Source: Acetispira formosa (nom. nud.)
GTDB lineage: Bacteria > Desulfobacterota > Desulfarculia > Adiutricales > Adiutricaceae
Reading direction: 5' to 3'
Assembly (NCBI GenBank): GCA_023525915.1
Contig: CP026657.1
Coordinates: forward strand, 4,302,001-4,366,000
DNA: 64,000 bases
Shown here: positions 1 to 8,822 of the stretch, in pieces
Position numbering within the stretch: the stretch's first letter is position 1
Layout of the letters: every line of letters begins with the position of its first letter
Program-made: the position numbers and the translations under genes
Notes under the pieces: model-generated
Databases searched by the model: none
What the model saw: the letters and a program-made list of their open reading frames with translations, nothing else
What the model was told of the DNA's origin: nothing

Positions 1-156
1 AAAATGGATAAACTTTCGCCTGAACTGCAAAAAGCCCTTGACGTGGCCCAGGAAAACGCCAAACGGGCCGGGGCTGAAAGAAAGGGCCAATCTGAAACGC
101 AAAAAACCTCGGCCGCCCCCAAGGGCCGCGGCCGCGCCGGCGCACTCAAACTGTAG
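1..156 (+). CDS. Small basic protein or C-terminal end of an upstream T3SS gene (partial)
   Basis: An open frame runs from the window edge to a TAG at 154-156. An ATG at 4-6 would give a 50-residue polar, Lys/Arg/Ala-rich product. The frame is also open through base 1, so this may be only the C-terminus of a longer gene. It ends 17 bases before the EspA-like gene and lies in the same operon. In SPI-2-type clusters a small chaperone gene sits in this position, but nothing in the visible residues identifies one. I do not recognise a family. Confidence 0.5.
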   Translation, partial: KMDKLSPELQKALDVAQENAKRAGAERKGQSETQKTSAAPKGRGRAGALKL

Positions 157-173
157 TAGAGAAGGAGAATATT

Positions 174-731
174 ATGAGCATCGACCCAACCAGCAGCAGC
201 ACCGTCTCCTTTAACCCTGAAGCTCTGGCCTCCGGCAATATGAGCGTTCAGATGCAGTTCGCCATCCTTCAGATGACCCTGGCCGAGGCCAACAAACAAT
301 CGGCTCTCGATTATATGGATCAGATCACCGCCGCCCAGGAAGAGAGCAACATGGTGGCCGATATGATCTCCCAGTGCCGCGTCCTCCAGGATCAGGCCAA
401 AAACGAAACCAAAGACAGCGCTAAAACAGATGCTGGCGGTGATGGCAAAAAAGACGGCTATACCGCGATGCCGCCGGAAATCCAGACGTTCATGGATGAT
501 CACGGCCTGGCCTATGATACGTCCAGCAGTGACAATATGCATGATGAGGATGAATGGGACGTGGCCATCACCTCTCTCCAGAACTATCAGGAGACTCTTG
601 GCACTGACACCCAGACCCTGATGGTCTATGTGCAGGATTTCATGGGCCAGTATAATTCCTATCTTTCCGGGGCCAACAGCGCCATTCAGGAAAGCAATCA
701 GATTCTCAGAAGTTTGGCCACCGGCCAGTGA
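174..731 (+). CDS. sctA: EspA/SseB-like T3SS translocator filament or needle-tip protein
   Basis: 185 residues, preceded by a good ribosome site (AAGGAG at about 161-166). The family builds the extracellular tip or filament between needle and host membrane. The layout matches EspA/SseB: a short Ser/Thr-rich N-terminus, a helix with many Gln/Ala/Met (about 22-70, beginning MSVQMQFAILQM), a polar Lys/Asp/Gly-rich middle (about 75-95), and a long C-terminal coiled-coil-forming helix (about 130-185). The following genes are its expected partners: an LcrH-like chaperone and two translocators. Similarity to the family is by pattern rather than close identity, so EspA versus another secreted filament protein is a moderately firm call. 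Confidence 0.7.
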   Translation: MSIDPTSSSTVSFNPEALASGNMSVQMQFAILQMTLAEANKQSALDYMDQITAAQEESNMVADMISQCRVLQDQAKNETKDSAKTDAGGDGKKDGYTAMPPEIQTFMDDHGLAYDTSSSDNMHDEDEWDVAITSLQNYQETLGTDTQTLMVYVQDFMGQYNSYLSGANSAIQESNQILRSLATGQ

Positions 732-744
732 AAGGGCAGCCCTC

Positions 745-1254
745 ATGACCGACCTCAACAACACCGGCGCCGCGCCGAAGGAAATGACGCAGGAAGATTT
801 TCTGGCCGACGTCATGTACACCCTGAAGACCGGGCTGCCCCCGGCCGTCATGGCCGGGATAAGCCCGGAGCAGTTGGAAGCCCTGTATGGGCTGGGCTAT
901 CAGCTCTACACCTCCGGCGGCTACGAAGATGCTGAGACGGTTTTTCAGGCTCTCTGCCTCTATGATTACAATCAGGCCCGCTTCTGGATGGGGCTGGCCG
1001 GAACCCAGCAGGCTTTAGGCAAATATCTCATTGCCGTGGACAGCTATTCCATGGCCGCCCTGGCTGAAGGCCTCAACGACCCTGAGCCGGTTTACTACGG
1101 CGGCCTGTGCTGTCTTAAGGCCGATGAGCTGGAAAGGGCCAAAGGCGCCCTGGAGGCAATCCCCTTTCTGGAGGGCGCGGCGGCCAAGCCGGAAATAGTG
1201 GAAAAGGCCAAAAACCTCCTGGAGATTATCCGTCTCCGGGAAGAAAGCGAGTGA
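745..1254 (+). CDS. LcrH/SycD/SscA-like T3SS translocator chaperone (TPR)
   Basis: 169 residues. The ATG at 745 is chosen because the longer frame opening at 628 would lie inside the upstream gene. Class II chaperones of this family hold the two hydrophobic translocators in the bacterial cytoplasm until export. Visible signs are the family N-terminus (TQEDFLADVMYTLKTG), the line LYGLGYQLYTSGGYEDAETVFQALCLYDY that is typical of the first TPR in LcrH/SycD, and two further TPR-like helical pairs to about residue 150. Length fits the family (about 160-170). It lies directly before the two translocator genes that it should serve. Confidence 0.9.
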   Translation: MTDLNNTGAAPKEMTQEDFLADVMYTLKTGLPPAVMAGISPEQLEALYGLGYQLYTSGGYEDAETVFQALCLYDYNQARFWMGLAGTQQALGKYLIAVDSYSMAALAEGLNDPEPVYYGGLCCLKADELERAKGALEAIPFLEGAAAKPEIVEKAKNLLEIIRLREESE

Positions 1255-1258
1255 GGCC

Positions 1259-2392
1259 ATGAGTCAGATCGATGGAATCGGCGGACCGAGAACAGCCGCC
1301 GGAACGGGCGCGGCTTCAGAGGCTGATTCGATTTCCGCCGGGCGCGGCGCGGCGGCCTCCAGGCCAGGCAGTCTGCCCCCGGCCGGGGGCGGGGCTGGTT
1401 CGCTCGCCTCCAGCGCAGCGGATCTGCCCACGCTGGCCCCCCCGTCCGGCAGCCTTTCACTGACCAGCCTGTATACGCTCTTAAACAGCCAAGAGCGGGA
1501 GACCACTACCAAATCCAGCCGGGAGACCATCGAAGTCCAGGCCGACCGGCAGGAAGAAGTCAATACCAAGCGCATGGAGCAGGTCCAGAAGAATCTGGGC
1601 AACCTTAAAAGCAACGATGTGCTGGGTGGATTCGTTAAAGCTTTCCAGATCATCGGCATGATTTTCGCGGTCCTGGGAGCGGTGGCCAGCATCGCCGTCG
1701 GGGCCATGACGGGCAATGTCCTGATGGTGGCCGGAGGGGCCATGTCGGCCGTGATGATGATAGACAGCGCCGTTAAAATGGGCACGGACGGCGATGTGGC
1801 CCTGGTGGGCGGATTGTCGTCCTGCATTGCCAAGGCCTGCGGAGCTGATGAGAAAGTCCAGGAAATGATTCAGAACATCGCCTCCATGCTCTTCGGCCTG
1901 GCCACGGCCGTGGTCAATCTGGGCGGAGGCTTGAAGCCCGGCGGTCACATCAAAGGCACCCATGAGCATGGGGCCATGAAGACTATGAAACAAATAGTCG
2001 ACGATATGCCTGGTCTGGATAAGAAAGGCAAAAAAGAGATCCTCAATCAGTTTCAGGCCAATATGATGAAAGCGGCCATGGGCGGGCGCGGCGGGAAGAT
2101 CATGGACGTGACCACTTTCACTAATAAGGTGATGATGTGGACCCAGTTCATTACCCCGCTCTCCTCCGCGGCCACCGGCGTGACCGGGGCGGTGCTGGAC
2201 GACGAAGCCGCCGACATTGAAGCCGTCAGCAAAGAGCTTGAGGCCGAACTGGCCGACATCCAGGCCACCATAGACCAGGAAACCGGCCATATGGAAGCCA
2301 TTATGCAAAAATATCAGGATATGACCGGCAAGATCACCCAGCTCATCAAGGACAATCTGGATACCCAGCAGAGAATCCTCACCGGCTGCTGA
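1259..2392 (+). CDS. sctE: T3SS major translocator, SseC/EspD/YopB-like (SctE)
   Basis: 377 residues; starts 4 bases after the chaperone stop. The family inserts into the host membrane as half of the translocation pore. A Gly/Ala/Ser/Pro-rich N-terminus (about 1-75) is followed by a coiled-coil stretch rich in Gln/Glu/Lys (about 80-120). Two hydrophobic hairpin segments then run from about 125 to 170 (IIGMIFAVLGAVASIAVGAM and the next segment) and about 205-225 (MLFGLATAVVNLGGG). The C-terminus is again helical and polar (about 320-375). This order is characteristic of YopB/SseC proteins. The name SctE here means the translocator, not the small YscE-like protein further on. Confidence 0.88.
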   Translation: MSQIDGIGGPRTAAGTGAASEADSISAGRGAAASRPGSLPPAGGGAGSLASSAADLPTLAPPSGSLSLTSLYTLLNSQERETTTKSSRETIEVQADRQEEVNTKRMEQVQKNLGNLKSNDVLGGFVKAFQIIGMIFAVLGAVASIAVGAMTGNVLMVAGGAMSAVMMIDSAVKMGTDGDVALVGGLSSCIAKACGADEKVQEMIQNIASMLFGLATAVVNLGGGLKPGGHIKGTHEHGAMKTMKQIVDDMPGLDKKGKKEILNQFQANMMKAAMGGRGGKIMDVTTFTNKVMMWTQFITPLSSAATGVTGAVLDDEAADIEAVSKELEAELADIQATIDQETGHMEAIMQKYQDMTGKITQLIKDNLDTQQRILTGC

Positions 2393-2441
2393 CCTGTATG
2401 CCAAGCCAGGCCCCGGACTGCCGGGCGCTGAGAGGTGGCCT

Positions 2442-3533
2442 ATGAATATAAAATCCGCTGATTTAAAACAGGTGGTCACCACCCGTTACGGTCTTTCGGA
2501 AGATCAGTTTGCCGACTTGGAATCGAAAGTTTTGGAAAAAGCCGCTCCCGGCCGCATGGCCATGCTCGACGATAATTTCGTCGCCAATTGGATGGCCTCA
2601 AAAGGCCTGGCCACGCCGGAAAAGCGCGATACGCCCGAGCTGGCGCAGCCACCCGTGAAAAATACCGCCAGCCAGACAGAGGCTTTGCGCGCTTTCACCG
2701 CTGTTCCTTCACCCACCGCCGCCATTATGGCCATGATCACTGAAACGGCGGCCGACCAGCGAAGGATCAATAAGGAAATGATCGTTGATGAGGCTAACCG
2801 GGCTTCTGAAAAAATGCTGGATCAAGCCCAGGAAATGCGCTCCAAAGGCGCGGCCATGCTGGCCATAGGCATCGTCTCCGGCACATTAAGTCTGGCGGCT
2901 GCCGGTTTCAGCGTGGGCATGGCCGCCAAGGCCCCGGCCAAACCCCAGGCTTTGAAAGATTCTGTGGCCGGGGTGGAGGGCAACGCGGCCGGGGATACCC
3001 TGGTTGAGAAATTTTCTGATAAAATGGGCCAGGCCAAAGAATCACTGGCCACAAAGTTTGACAGCATCAAAGACAAATTCAAGTCTAAAAGCCCGGCGGC
3101 TGAACGCTCACTTGACGGAGCGGAGGAGCTGGACATGTTGGAAGTCGATCTGGATGAACCGGCGCGCCCCCGCCCGGCTGAGGCGGCTGAGGCTCAACCG
3201 GAGGTCGGCCGCCCCCAACCCAATGAGGGGGAACTGACGACCATTCGCCAGCTCTACGGCGCGGAACTGGCCCATCATGCCACCTTTACGGAGGGTATAT
3301 CCGGGGCCTTTCAAAGCCTGGTCAAGATGATGGATTCAGGCTCCGGCCTGGCCGGTTCAAACAGCGATGCGCGGGTCAAAGGTCTGGAATCCGAAATTGA
3401 AACGATTCGGGGTTCTGTGGAATCGCTGAAATCACTGAACCAGAGTTTTTCCGATTTAATAAGCAAAGTGCTGAGCGCGGCCGACAGCATTCAGCAGACC
3501 ATGAACCAGACCAGAGCCAAGATTTTAGGGTAA
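2442..3533 (+). CDS. sctB: T3SS minor translocator, SseD/EspB/YopD-like (SctB)
   Basis: 363 residues. Follows the major translocator and is likely its pore partner. It has one hydrophobic segment (about 140-165, AAMLAIGIVSGTLSLAAAGF) preceded by an amphipathic Glu/Arg/Met-rich helix, as in SseD/YopD. The middle (about 235-270) is acidic and Pro-rich. The C-terminal 90 residues form a heptad-like helix with Ser/Asp/Gln. It is longer than SseD (about 195) and nearer to YopD (about 306). The extra length is the low-complexity Pro/Glu/Ala linker. Confidence 0.8.
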   Translation: MNIKSADLKQVVTTRYGLSEDQFADLESKVLEKAAPGRMAMLDDNFVANWMASKGLATPEKRDTPELAQPPVKNTASQTEALRAFTAVPSPTAAIMAMITETAADQRRINKEMIVDEANRASEKMLDQAQEMRSKGAAMLAIGIVSGTLSLAAAGFSVGMAAKAPAKPQALKDSVAGVEGNAAGDTLVEKFSDKMGQAKESLATKFDSIKDKFKSKSPAAERSLDGAEELDMLEVDLDEPARPRPAEAAEAQPEVGRPQPNEGELTTIRQLYGAELAHHATFTEGISGAFQSLVKMMDSGSGLAGSNSDARVKGLESEIETIRGSVESLKSLNQSFSDLISKVLSAADSIQQTMNQTRAKILG

Positions 3534-3565
3534 GGCTTGATGCTTGGAAATGCGTAGGAGTACAT

Positions 3566-4003
3566 TTGGCGGATCTTATTGATATTGTGAAAATCATCAG
3601 CCGGGAGTCCGGCTGGCGCGAAAAACAGCCGGAAGCGGACGGACGGGTCAGATATGACCTGGAAAACGGCCCGGTCCTGGAGATTTTTACCCCGGATCAC
3701 CAAAGCGCCGTTTTCCTTTCCACTGTGGCTCAACTGCCCCCGACGGCCGATACTGATGAAGCCTGCCGCGGGATGGCCCGCTTGGCTTCGGCCGTCTTCA
3801 GCCGCCGACGAAGCGTGCTTTCGTATCGTGATGGTGTTTTCAGCCTTCACCAATCCGCCTCTTTAAAAGACACGCCGGATAGCCATTGGCCGGAAATATG
3901 CGCGTCTTTCCTTGACGATTGCGACTGGTGGCGTGAACAGGCGGTGGAAGCTATGGGCGAAGCCGCCCCGGCCTTTTCGGCTTTTGGGGGGCTGAGGCCA
4001 TGA
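3566..4003 (+). CDS. CesT/SycE-like class I T3SS chaperone
   Basis: 145 residues from a TTG start at 3566, with TAGGAG at 3554-3559 at usable spacing. Small acidic protein with the alternating alpha/beta pattern of class I secretion chaperones, including a central VRYDLENGPVLEIFTPDH strand pair and a C-terminal acidic helix. These proteins bind the N-terminal region of effectors or translocators before export. The stop overlaps the sctC start (ATGA), so the two are translationally coupled. In SPI-2 the same position holds sseE/sscB-type genes. The partner cannot be told from the sequence. Confidence 0.65.
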   Translation: MADLIDIVKIISRESGWREKQPEADGRVRYDLENGPVLEIFTPDHQSAVFLSTVAQLPPTADTDEACRGMARLASAVFSRRRSVLSYRDGVFSLHQSASLKDTPDSHWPEICASFLDDCDWWREQAVEAMGEAAPAFSAFGGLRP

Positions 4004-5766
4004 GGGCAGGGCGTTGCGCGGCCAAAATGGCCGCCCTGACTGTGGGGCTTTTAATCATCATGGCTCTTCCGGCTGTGGCTCAGGCCCCCTTGCCGCCCAG
4101 TGGCGCGGCGGCGGTCATGACCACGCCTTACACCCATTTTTCCGATCAAGAGCCAGTGCCGCAGGTTCTGACTGATTTCGCCCGGCAGCAAGGCCTCCGG
4201 GCCACCATCTCCGGCGCGGTCACCGGCCGGATGAGCGGGCGATTCAATGAAGTCGAGCCTCATACTTTTCTGGAGGGGCTGGAATCGGCTTTTGGAGTTC
4301 GTTGGTATATTCTGGCCAACACCATCCATTTCGTTCATGAATCGGAATGGGAATCGGCCTGGATACGGCCTCAGTCCATCGGGGCTGATCAGCTTTACAG
4401 CCAGCTTTTATCCTCCGCTCTGGTCTCGCCGCAATTGCCGGTCTCGCCGCCGCGCGGCGGCATGCTGGCCGTGGAGGGGCCGCCGCAGTATATCGAGCAG
4501 ATAAAACAGGCCGCGCTGGCCTTGGAGGAAAATTACAATCAGTACGGCCGCCGGGTGGTCATGCGGGTTTTCCGCCTCAAATACGCTTCGGCCGACGACA
4601 TGGTCATCGACAGCATGGACCGCACCGTCACCGTCCCCGGGGTGGCCAGTCTTCTGCGGGCCATGGTGGGCGGATCTTCGGGCGGCGTCGGCGGGGCGCA
4701 GGTAATTCCCACGGCCACCACGGTGGAAAAGCTCAGCGGCCAGGGCCTCAGCGCGGGGGCCTACGGGGCCGAAAGCCAGCCCCAGGCCCAGGAGGAAGTT
4801 CAGGCCAACATCGTGGCCGACACCCGCGTCAATGCCGTGATTGTTCACGATTACGAATATCGCATGCCTTATTATGTTCAGGTGATCCGCGATCTGGATC
4901 GCGAAGTGAATTTAGTGGAAATCCACGCCGCCATTGTCGACATCGATACTGATTTCAAGCGGGAACTGGGAGTCAGTTATCAGGGGGCCTCCAATAAGAA
5001 GAGCGGCTGGGGCGTGGGCGGCGAGCTGTCGGAGGGGCCGGGCGAATACGCGCCCTATCCGGAGATGGGCACCATGACCAGCACCGGGGCCATGCTCTCC
5101 ACCATCTACACCCACGGCGACAGCTATTTTGTGGCCCGGATTCAGGCCCTGGAGGAAAAGGGCGAAGCCCGGATGCTGGGGCGGCCGTCAGTCCTGACCA
5201 CCGACAATCTGGAGGCCACCCTGGAAAACACCACCACCTATTATATCGAGGTGGCCGGGAAGGACGCGGTGGATCTTTTCAAAGTGGAATCAGGCACGGT
5301 CCTGAGGGTGACTCCGCACATTATCGAGCATAAAGATGGCCCGCCCACCATTCGAATGTCGGTGAGCGTGCAGGATGACCAGGACAATTCCCAGAGCACT
5401 TCCGGCCTGGTCGGCAACATGGCCATACCGCCCATAAAGCAGACCAAGATCAACACTCAGGCCCTGGTGGAAGAGGGGCAGAGCCTATTGGTCGGCGGCT
5501 ATTATTTTGAGGAGAAAAACGAGGGGGTCAGCGGCATTCCGGTGCTGATGAACATTCCGGTTTTGGGGCATCTGTTCAAAACCAGCAGCAAGAATACCCG
5601 CAAGATGGAGCGTCTGGTGCTGATAACCCCGCGCATAATCCGCCCGCGCCAGATGAACCTTATGCCGTCGCACATTGATGACGAGAGTTTCAGCCGCAGC
5701 CCCACCCAGGCCACTTACGAGCCGAGGGTACCGGCCGTCAAGCGTGGAGGTTGCAGCCGACAATGA
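4000..5766 (+). CDS. sctC: T3SS outer-membrane secretin SctC (YscC/SsaC/EscC)
   Basis: 588 residues. Forms the outer-membrane ring through which the needle passes. The signal peptide covers about 1-28 (hydrophobic TVGLLIIMALPAVAQA). Residues about 40-300 hold the N0/N1/N3-type ring domains, including YYVQVIRDLDREVNLVEIHA that leads into the secretin domain. The secretin core runs to about 560 with the expected VEEGQSLLVGGYYFEE, the IPVLMNIPVLGHLFK motif and LVLITPRIIRP at the end. Between N3 and the core is a Gly/Ser/Val-rich insert (about 220-265). Start overlaps the preceding chaperone stop; end overlaps sctD. No pilotin was seen nearby. Confidence 0.95.
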   Translation: MRAGRCAAKMAALTVGLLIIMALPAVAQAPLPPSGAAAVMTTPYTHFSDQEPVPQVLTDFARQQGLRATISGAVTGRMSGRFNEVEPHTFLEGLESAFGVRWYILANTIHFVHESEWESAWIRPQSIGADQLYSQLLSSALVSPQLPVSPPRGGMLAVEGPPQYIEQIKQAALALEENYNQYGRRVVMRVFRLKYASADDMVIDSMDRTVTVPGVASLLRAMVGGSSGGVGGAQVIPTATTVEKLSGQGLSAGAYGAESQPQAQEEVQANIVADTRVNAVIVHDYEYRMPYYVQVIRDLDREVNLVEIHAAIVDIDTDFKRELGVSYQGASNKKSGWGVGGELSEGPGEYAPYPEMGTMTSTGAMLSTIYTHGDSYFVARIQALEEKGEARMLGRPSVLTTDNLEATLENTTTYYIEVAGKDAVDLFKVESGTVLRVTPHIIEHKDGPPTIRMSVSVQDDQDNSQSTSGLVGNMAIPPIKQTKINTQALVEEGQSLLVGGYYFEEKNEGVSGIPVLMNIPVLGHLFKTSSKNTRKMERLVLITPRIIRPRQMNLMPSHIDDESFSRSPTQATYEPRVPAVKRGGCSRQ

Positions 5767-7217
5767 TGGCCGCCGCCCCCACCCTGACGATCGAAGTGCG
5801 CGTCCTGAGCGGACCCAATGTGGGGGCCGCTTTGGACGTGTCTGAGGGGTTGTATATTTTGGGTTCCGGGGATTCCTGCGATTTCATCCTGGCCGATTCC
5901 ACGGTGGCGGCCCGTCACCTGTCTTTGAATGTCCAGGTTGATGACAGCGGCTCTCCCCGGATCACGGCCTCGCCTCTGGACGCTGAAGTGACCCTGTTCG
6001 GTGAACCTCTGCCGCCGGAAGGGCGGCCCCTGCCGGAGGGCGAGCCTCTGTCGCTGGGCTTCACCGCCCTGGCTTGGCGGCCGCTGAATTCGGATTGGGG
6101 GACCGTCTCTCTGGTGCCTCTAGGTTTCGCGGGCGCGGCGGAACCGGCCGTGCCTCCTCCGTCGAAAGCTCCGGCCCAGCCCGTGGCCGGGGATGAGGCC
6201 TTAGTTGATATCGAGGCTCTGGAGGCTGCCGAACTTGTGATGGAAGATCCGGTTGTGCGGAAAAGAAATCGTCGGGGAGCCGGGTTCTGGCTGGGCCTTG
6301 TAACGGCTTTGGCGCTCCTGGCCCTCCTGTTTTACTATCCGGCCCGCCAGGCCGACAATCGTGAAAACCAGGCCGCCGCCTTGTCGGCCCTCCTGGAAGA
6401 AGGCGGTTTCACCGGCTTGTCTGCGGCCCCCGGCGATGAGGCTGTTCTGGTATCGGGAGTGGTGGCCAGCGATGATGAACTGAGGGCTGTCTCTGAACTC
6501 TTGTCCGGCCAGCCTTACCGCATTTATTTGAAGGTGAGGGTGGATGACGACCTGGTGCGGGCCGTGCGCGAAGCCTTGGGGGCGCACGGTTTCCGGGCGG
6601 CCGTCAACCGCGCTCCGGGACGCGAAGGCTTGACCGTGGCCGCCTATATGAAGGACGGCCGGGTGGAAGCCAGAGCCTTTGGCGCGCTGGCCCGCGATCT
6701 TCCTGACACTCTGGCCCTGACCCGGCGCATTGTTTATGCCGACGAAGTTGAAAGCAAACTGAGCCGGGCCTTGAATGAGGCCGGTCTTTACGATGTTGAG
6801 CGCGAGTATCTTGATAATCTGGTCCGCTTGGCGGCCACTTTGGAATTCAGCCAGCTTGAGCGGCTGGAAACAGTTCTGGACGAGGTCCGAAATGATCTGA
6901 AAACCCCGGTGGAATTCCAATTGGTGGACGCCAAAGGCCAGCCGACGGCGGCTCAGCCGGTGCTGGTCCGGGCGGGTGAACCGGCCGCCATTGCGCCACC
7001 AGGCGATGACCGTCCCGCCTCACCTTTGGGTGGCCACAGCATTGTGGGCGTGACCCTGTCGCCCATGCGCTTCATCAGCATGCGCGACGGCCAGAAATAT
7101 TTCGAGGGCGCGGTGCTGCCGGGTGGCTATGTGATCGAAGAGATCAAAGCGGATGAAATCATTCTCAGCAAAAATAACCTTCTCACCACTTATAAACTGG
7201 GAGCGAGCGATGAGTGA
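5763..7217 (+). CDS. sctD: T3SS inner-membrane ring protein SctD (YscD/EscD)
   Basis: About 484 residues from the ATG at 5763, which overlaps the sctC stop (ATGATG). The frame opens 12 bases earlier at a TTG, but the GGAGG at 5746-5750 touches that TTG and is better spaced for the ATG. The cytoplasmic FHA-like domain lies at about 5-105 (LEGLYILGSGDSCDFIL pattern, then ARHLSL). One membrane segment lies at about 175-195 (GFWLGLVTALALLALLFYY). The periplasmic part contains BON-like ring-building folds, as in YscD/PrgH. It joins the outer secretin ring to SctJ. The operon order SctC-SctD-YscE-like-SctF is that of Yersinia ysc. Confidence 0.9.
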   Translation: MMAAAPTLTIEVRVLSGPNVGAALDVSEGLYILGSGDSCDFILADSTVAARHLSLNVQVDDSGSPRITASPLDAEVTLFGEPLPPEGRPLPEGEPLSLGFTALAWRPLNSDWGTVSLVPLGFAGAAEPAVPPPSKAPAQPVAGDEALVDIEALEAAELVMEDPVVRKRNRRGAGFWLGLVTALALLALLFYYPARQADNRENQAAALSALLEEGGFTGLSAAPGDEAVLVSGVVASDDELRAVSELLSGQPYRIYLKVRVDDDLVRAVREALGAHGFRAAVNRAPGREGLTVAAYMKDGRVEARAFGALARDLPDTLALTRRIVYADEVESKLSRALNEAGLYDVEREYLDNLVRLAATLEFSQLERLETVLDEVRNDLKTPVEFQLVDAKGQPTAAQPVLVRAGEPAAIAPPGDDRPASPLGGHSIVGVTLSPMRFISMRDGQKYFEGAVLPGGYVIEEIKADEIILSKNNLLTTYKLGASDE

Positions 7218-7425
7218 AGAATTTAAATCGGCCCTGGACATCCTCTCCAAAGACGGACAGAATCCGGCTGAGGTGAAAGCCCTGTCCGAGGAGCTTTTCG
7301 AAATCGAAATGACGGTTAAGCGCGAACTGGATAAGGGGCTCCCCCCGGATGAGGCCGGTCCGGTCCGGGCGCTTCTGACCGGCTGTGGCGCGGCCCGTGA
7401 AGTGGCCGAAAAACTTTCTATGTGA
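7210..7425 (+). CDS. YscE/SsaE-like needle co-chaperone
   Basis: 71 residues. The ATG at 7210 overlaps the sctD stop and replaces a longer frame that would begin inside sctD. Two predicted helices (about 1-40 and 45-70), acidic at the N-terminus. YscE and EscE-type proteins pair with YscG to keep the needle subunit monomeric before export. Size, two-helix make-up and place between sctD and the needle gene all match YscE in the ysc order D-E-F-G. Sequence identity in this family is very low, so the call rests mainly on position and size. Confidence 0.65.
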   Translation: MSEEFKSALDILSKDGQNPAEVKALSEELFEIEMTVKRELDKGLPPDEAGPVRALLTGCGAAREVAEKLSM

Positions 7426-7440
7426 GAAAGGAAGGATATT

Positions 7441-7683
7441 ATGAGCGGTGATGCCGGAAATTTAGGCGCGATATTTAAAGACGGCCTGAACAGCATTGAG
7501 CGGCACAGCGATGATATGCAGGCCCAGATGAATGAGATTTTCAATCAGGAGGAAATCTCTCAGGAAGACATGCTGATGCTCCAATTTGAAATGGGCCAGT
7601 ACAATGCCCTGTTGGAGTCCCTCTCTTCCATCACCTCCAGCATGACTGAAATGCTGAAAACCCTGGCTCAGCGCACCAGCTGA
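7441..7683 (+). CDS. sctF: T3SS needle subunit SctF (YscF/SsaG/PrgI)
   Basis: 80 residues, with AAGGAAGGATATT just before the ATG. Polymerises into the hollow needle. Length matches needle proteins (about 70-87). The pattern is a polar N-terminal helix, a short break (NQEEIS), then a C-terminal helix with MLMLQFEMGQYNALLESLSS that matches the family signature of a Gln followed by a short hydrophobic-Tyr-Asn stretch. Flanked by the YscE-like and YscG-like genes, which supports the call strongly. Confidence 0.9.
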   Translation: MSGDAGNLGAIFKDGLNSIERHSDDMQAQMNEIFNQEEISQEDMLMLQFEMGQYNALLESLSSITSSMTEMLKTLAQRTS

Positions 7684-7705
7684 CAGCGGGGCAACCGAGG
7701 ACTGT

Positions 7706-8059
7706 ATGCTAAATGAATCTCAGGAAAAACGCCTTCTGGATATGGGCCTGACAGCCTGCCACCGGGGGCTTCCCGTTCAGGGCCGCAGAATCTTCAAGGG
7801 CCTGTTGGCCGTGCGCCCCAACTTGATTCCCGCTCAGTTGGGCGTGGCGTTCTCGCATCTGGTGGTGGGCGATTTCGCCCCGGCCGATCTGGTCATCCAG
7901 AATGTCCTGGCCGCCAATCCCCAGGATGAGGAAGCCCGCGCGCTTCTGGCCCTCTCACTGCGTCTTCAGAATAAAGGGGACGAAGCCCGGCCGATTCTGG
8001 AAGCCCTGGCCGCCGCCGAAGGGCCGTCGGCCCGTCTGGCCAAAGACCTTTTAGGTTAA
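7706..8059 (+). CDS. YscG/SsaH-like TPR needle chaperone
   Basis: 117 residues. YscG-type proteins are small TPR bundles that grip the C-terminal helix of the needle subunit. TPR features are clear: ACHRGLPVQGRRIFKGLLAVRPN, the Ala/Leu-spaced helix about 45-75, and EEARALLALSLRLQNKGDEARPILEAL. It follows the needle gene directly, as yscG follows yscF. A SctI inner-rod gene would be expected between here and sctJ, but only 7 bases separate the two. Confidence 0.75.
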   Translation: MLNESQEKRLLDMGLTACHRGLPVQGRRIFKGLLAVRPNLIPAQLGVAFSHLVVGDFAPADLVIQNVLAANPQDEEARALLALSLRLQNKGDEARPILEALAAAEGPSARLAKDLLG

Positions 8060-8066
8060 GTTAACC

Positions 8067-8822
8067 ATGCGCGGACGATTTACGCCACTGGCCATTGTTC
8101 TGGGACTAATGCTGATGCTGACCGGCTGTCAGGTGGAGCTTTATCACGGCCTGACTGAAGGGGAGGCCAACCTGATGCTGGCCGCTCTTTTGGAAAGGGG
8201 CGTTCCGGCCGACAAAGCCGCGGCCGGCAAAAACGGCTACACCATCTCCGTGCCTGAAGAAGATGTGCCCCGGTCACTGGAAATACTCAAAGTTCAGGGC
8301 CTGCCCCGTGAAAATTTCCAGAGTCTGGGCCAGGTTTTCTCCGGCGGCGGCATGGTCTCCTCTCCGGTTGAGGAACAATCGCGCCTGGCCTTTGCCCTCT
8401 CCCAGGAACTGGCCGACACTTTTTCCCGTATCGACGGAGTTCTGACCTCCCGCGCCCATGTGGTGCTGCCGCAGTATGACGCGGCCTCCGGCCGCAGCAC
8501 TCCGCCGTCGGCCGCCGTCTTTCTCCGCCACACCCCCGATTCTCCGGTGGTCTCCATGATCCCCAAAATCAAGGAAACCAGCGCCAAAGCTGTGCCGGGG
8601 CTGGATTATGAAAAAGTTTCAGTCATGCTGGTGCCTGTCCGCGAAGATGTTATCCCGCCCGCTGGCGGCTCGGCCGGATTTGTGGAAAAACATCGCCTGT
8701 CGATCATTATCGGCGCGGCCGTTTTGGCCGCTCTGGCTCTGGCGGCCGTTATTCTGCGCCGCAAAGGCTGGCGTTTGACCCGCCCCGACGGAGGGGAGGG
8801 CGCGAAAGGCTCTGAACGTTGA
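8067..8822 (+). CDS. sctJ: T3SS inner-membrane ring lipoprotein SctJ (YscJ/PrgK)
   Basis: 251 residues. Forms the inner ring of the basal body together with SctD. A lipoprotein signal is clear: hydrophobic residues 8-18, then LTGC with the lipidated Cys at 21. After it comes the family line VELYHGLTEGEANLMLAALL and a second ring domain (about 95-185) with SRIDGVLTSRAHVVLP, a hallmark of YscJ. One C-terminal membrane segment lies at about 210-232 with a basic tail. Length is usual for the family. Its stop overlaps the sctK start. Confidence 0.96.
   Translation: MRGRFTPLAIVLGLMLMLTGCQVELYHGLTEGEANLMLAALLERGVPADKAAAGKNGYTISVPEEDVPRSLEILKVQGLPRENFQSLGQVFSGGGMVSSPVEEQSRLAFALSQELADTFSRIDGVLTSRAHVVLPQYDAASGRSTPPSAAVFLRHTPDSPVVSMIPKIKETSAKAVPGLDYEKVSVMLVPVREDVIPPAGGSAGFVEKHRLSIIIGAAVLAALALAAVILRRKGWRLTRPDGGEGAKGSER

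Noticed and set aside
745..1254. Longer form of the LcrH-like chaperone starting at 628
   Set aside because: The extra 39 residues overlap the EspA-like gene in another frame and do not fit the family; the ATG at 745 matches the normal N-terminus.
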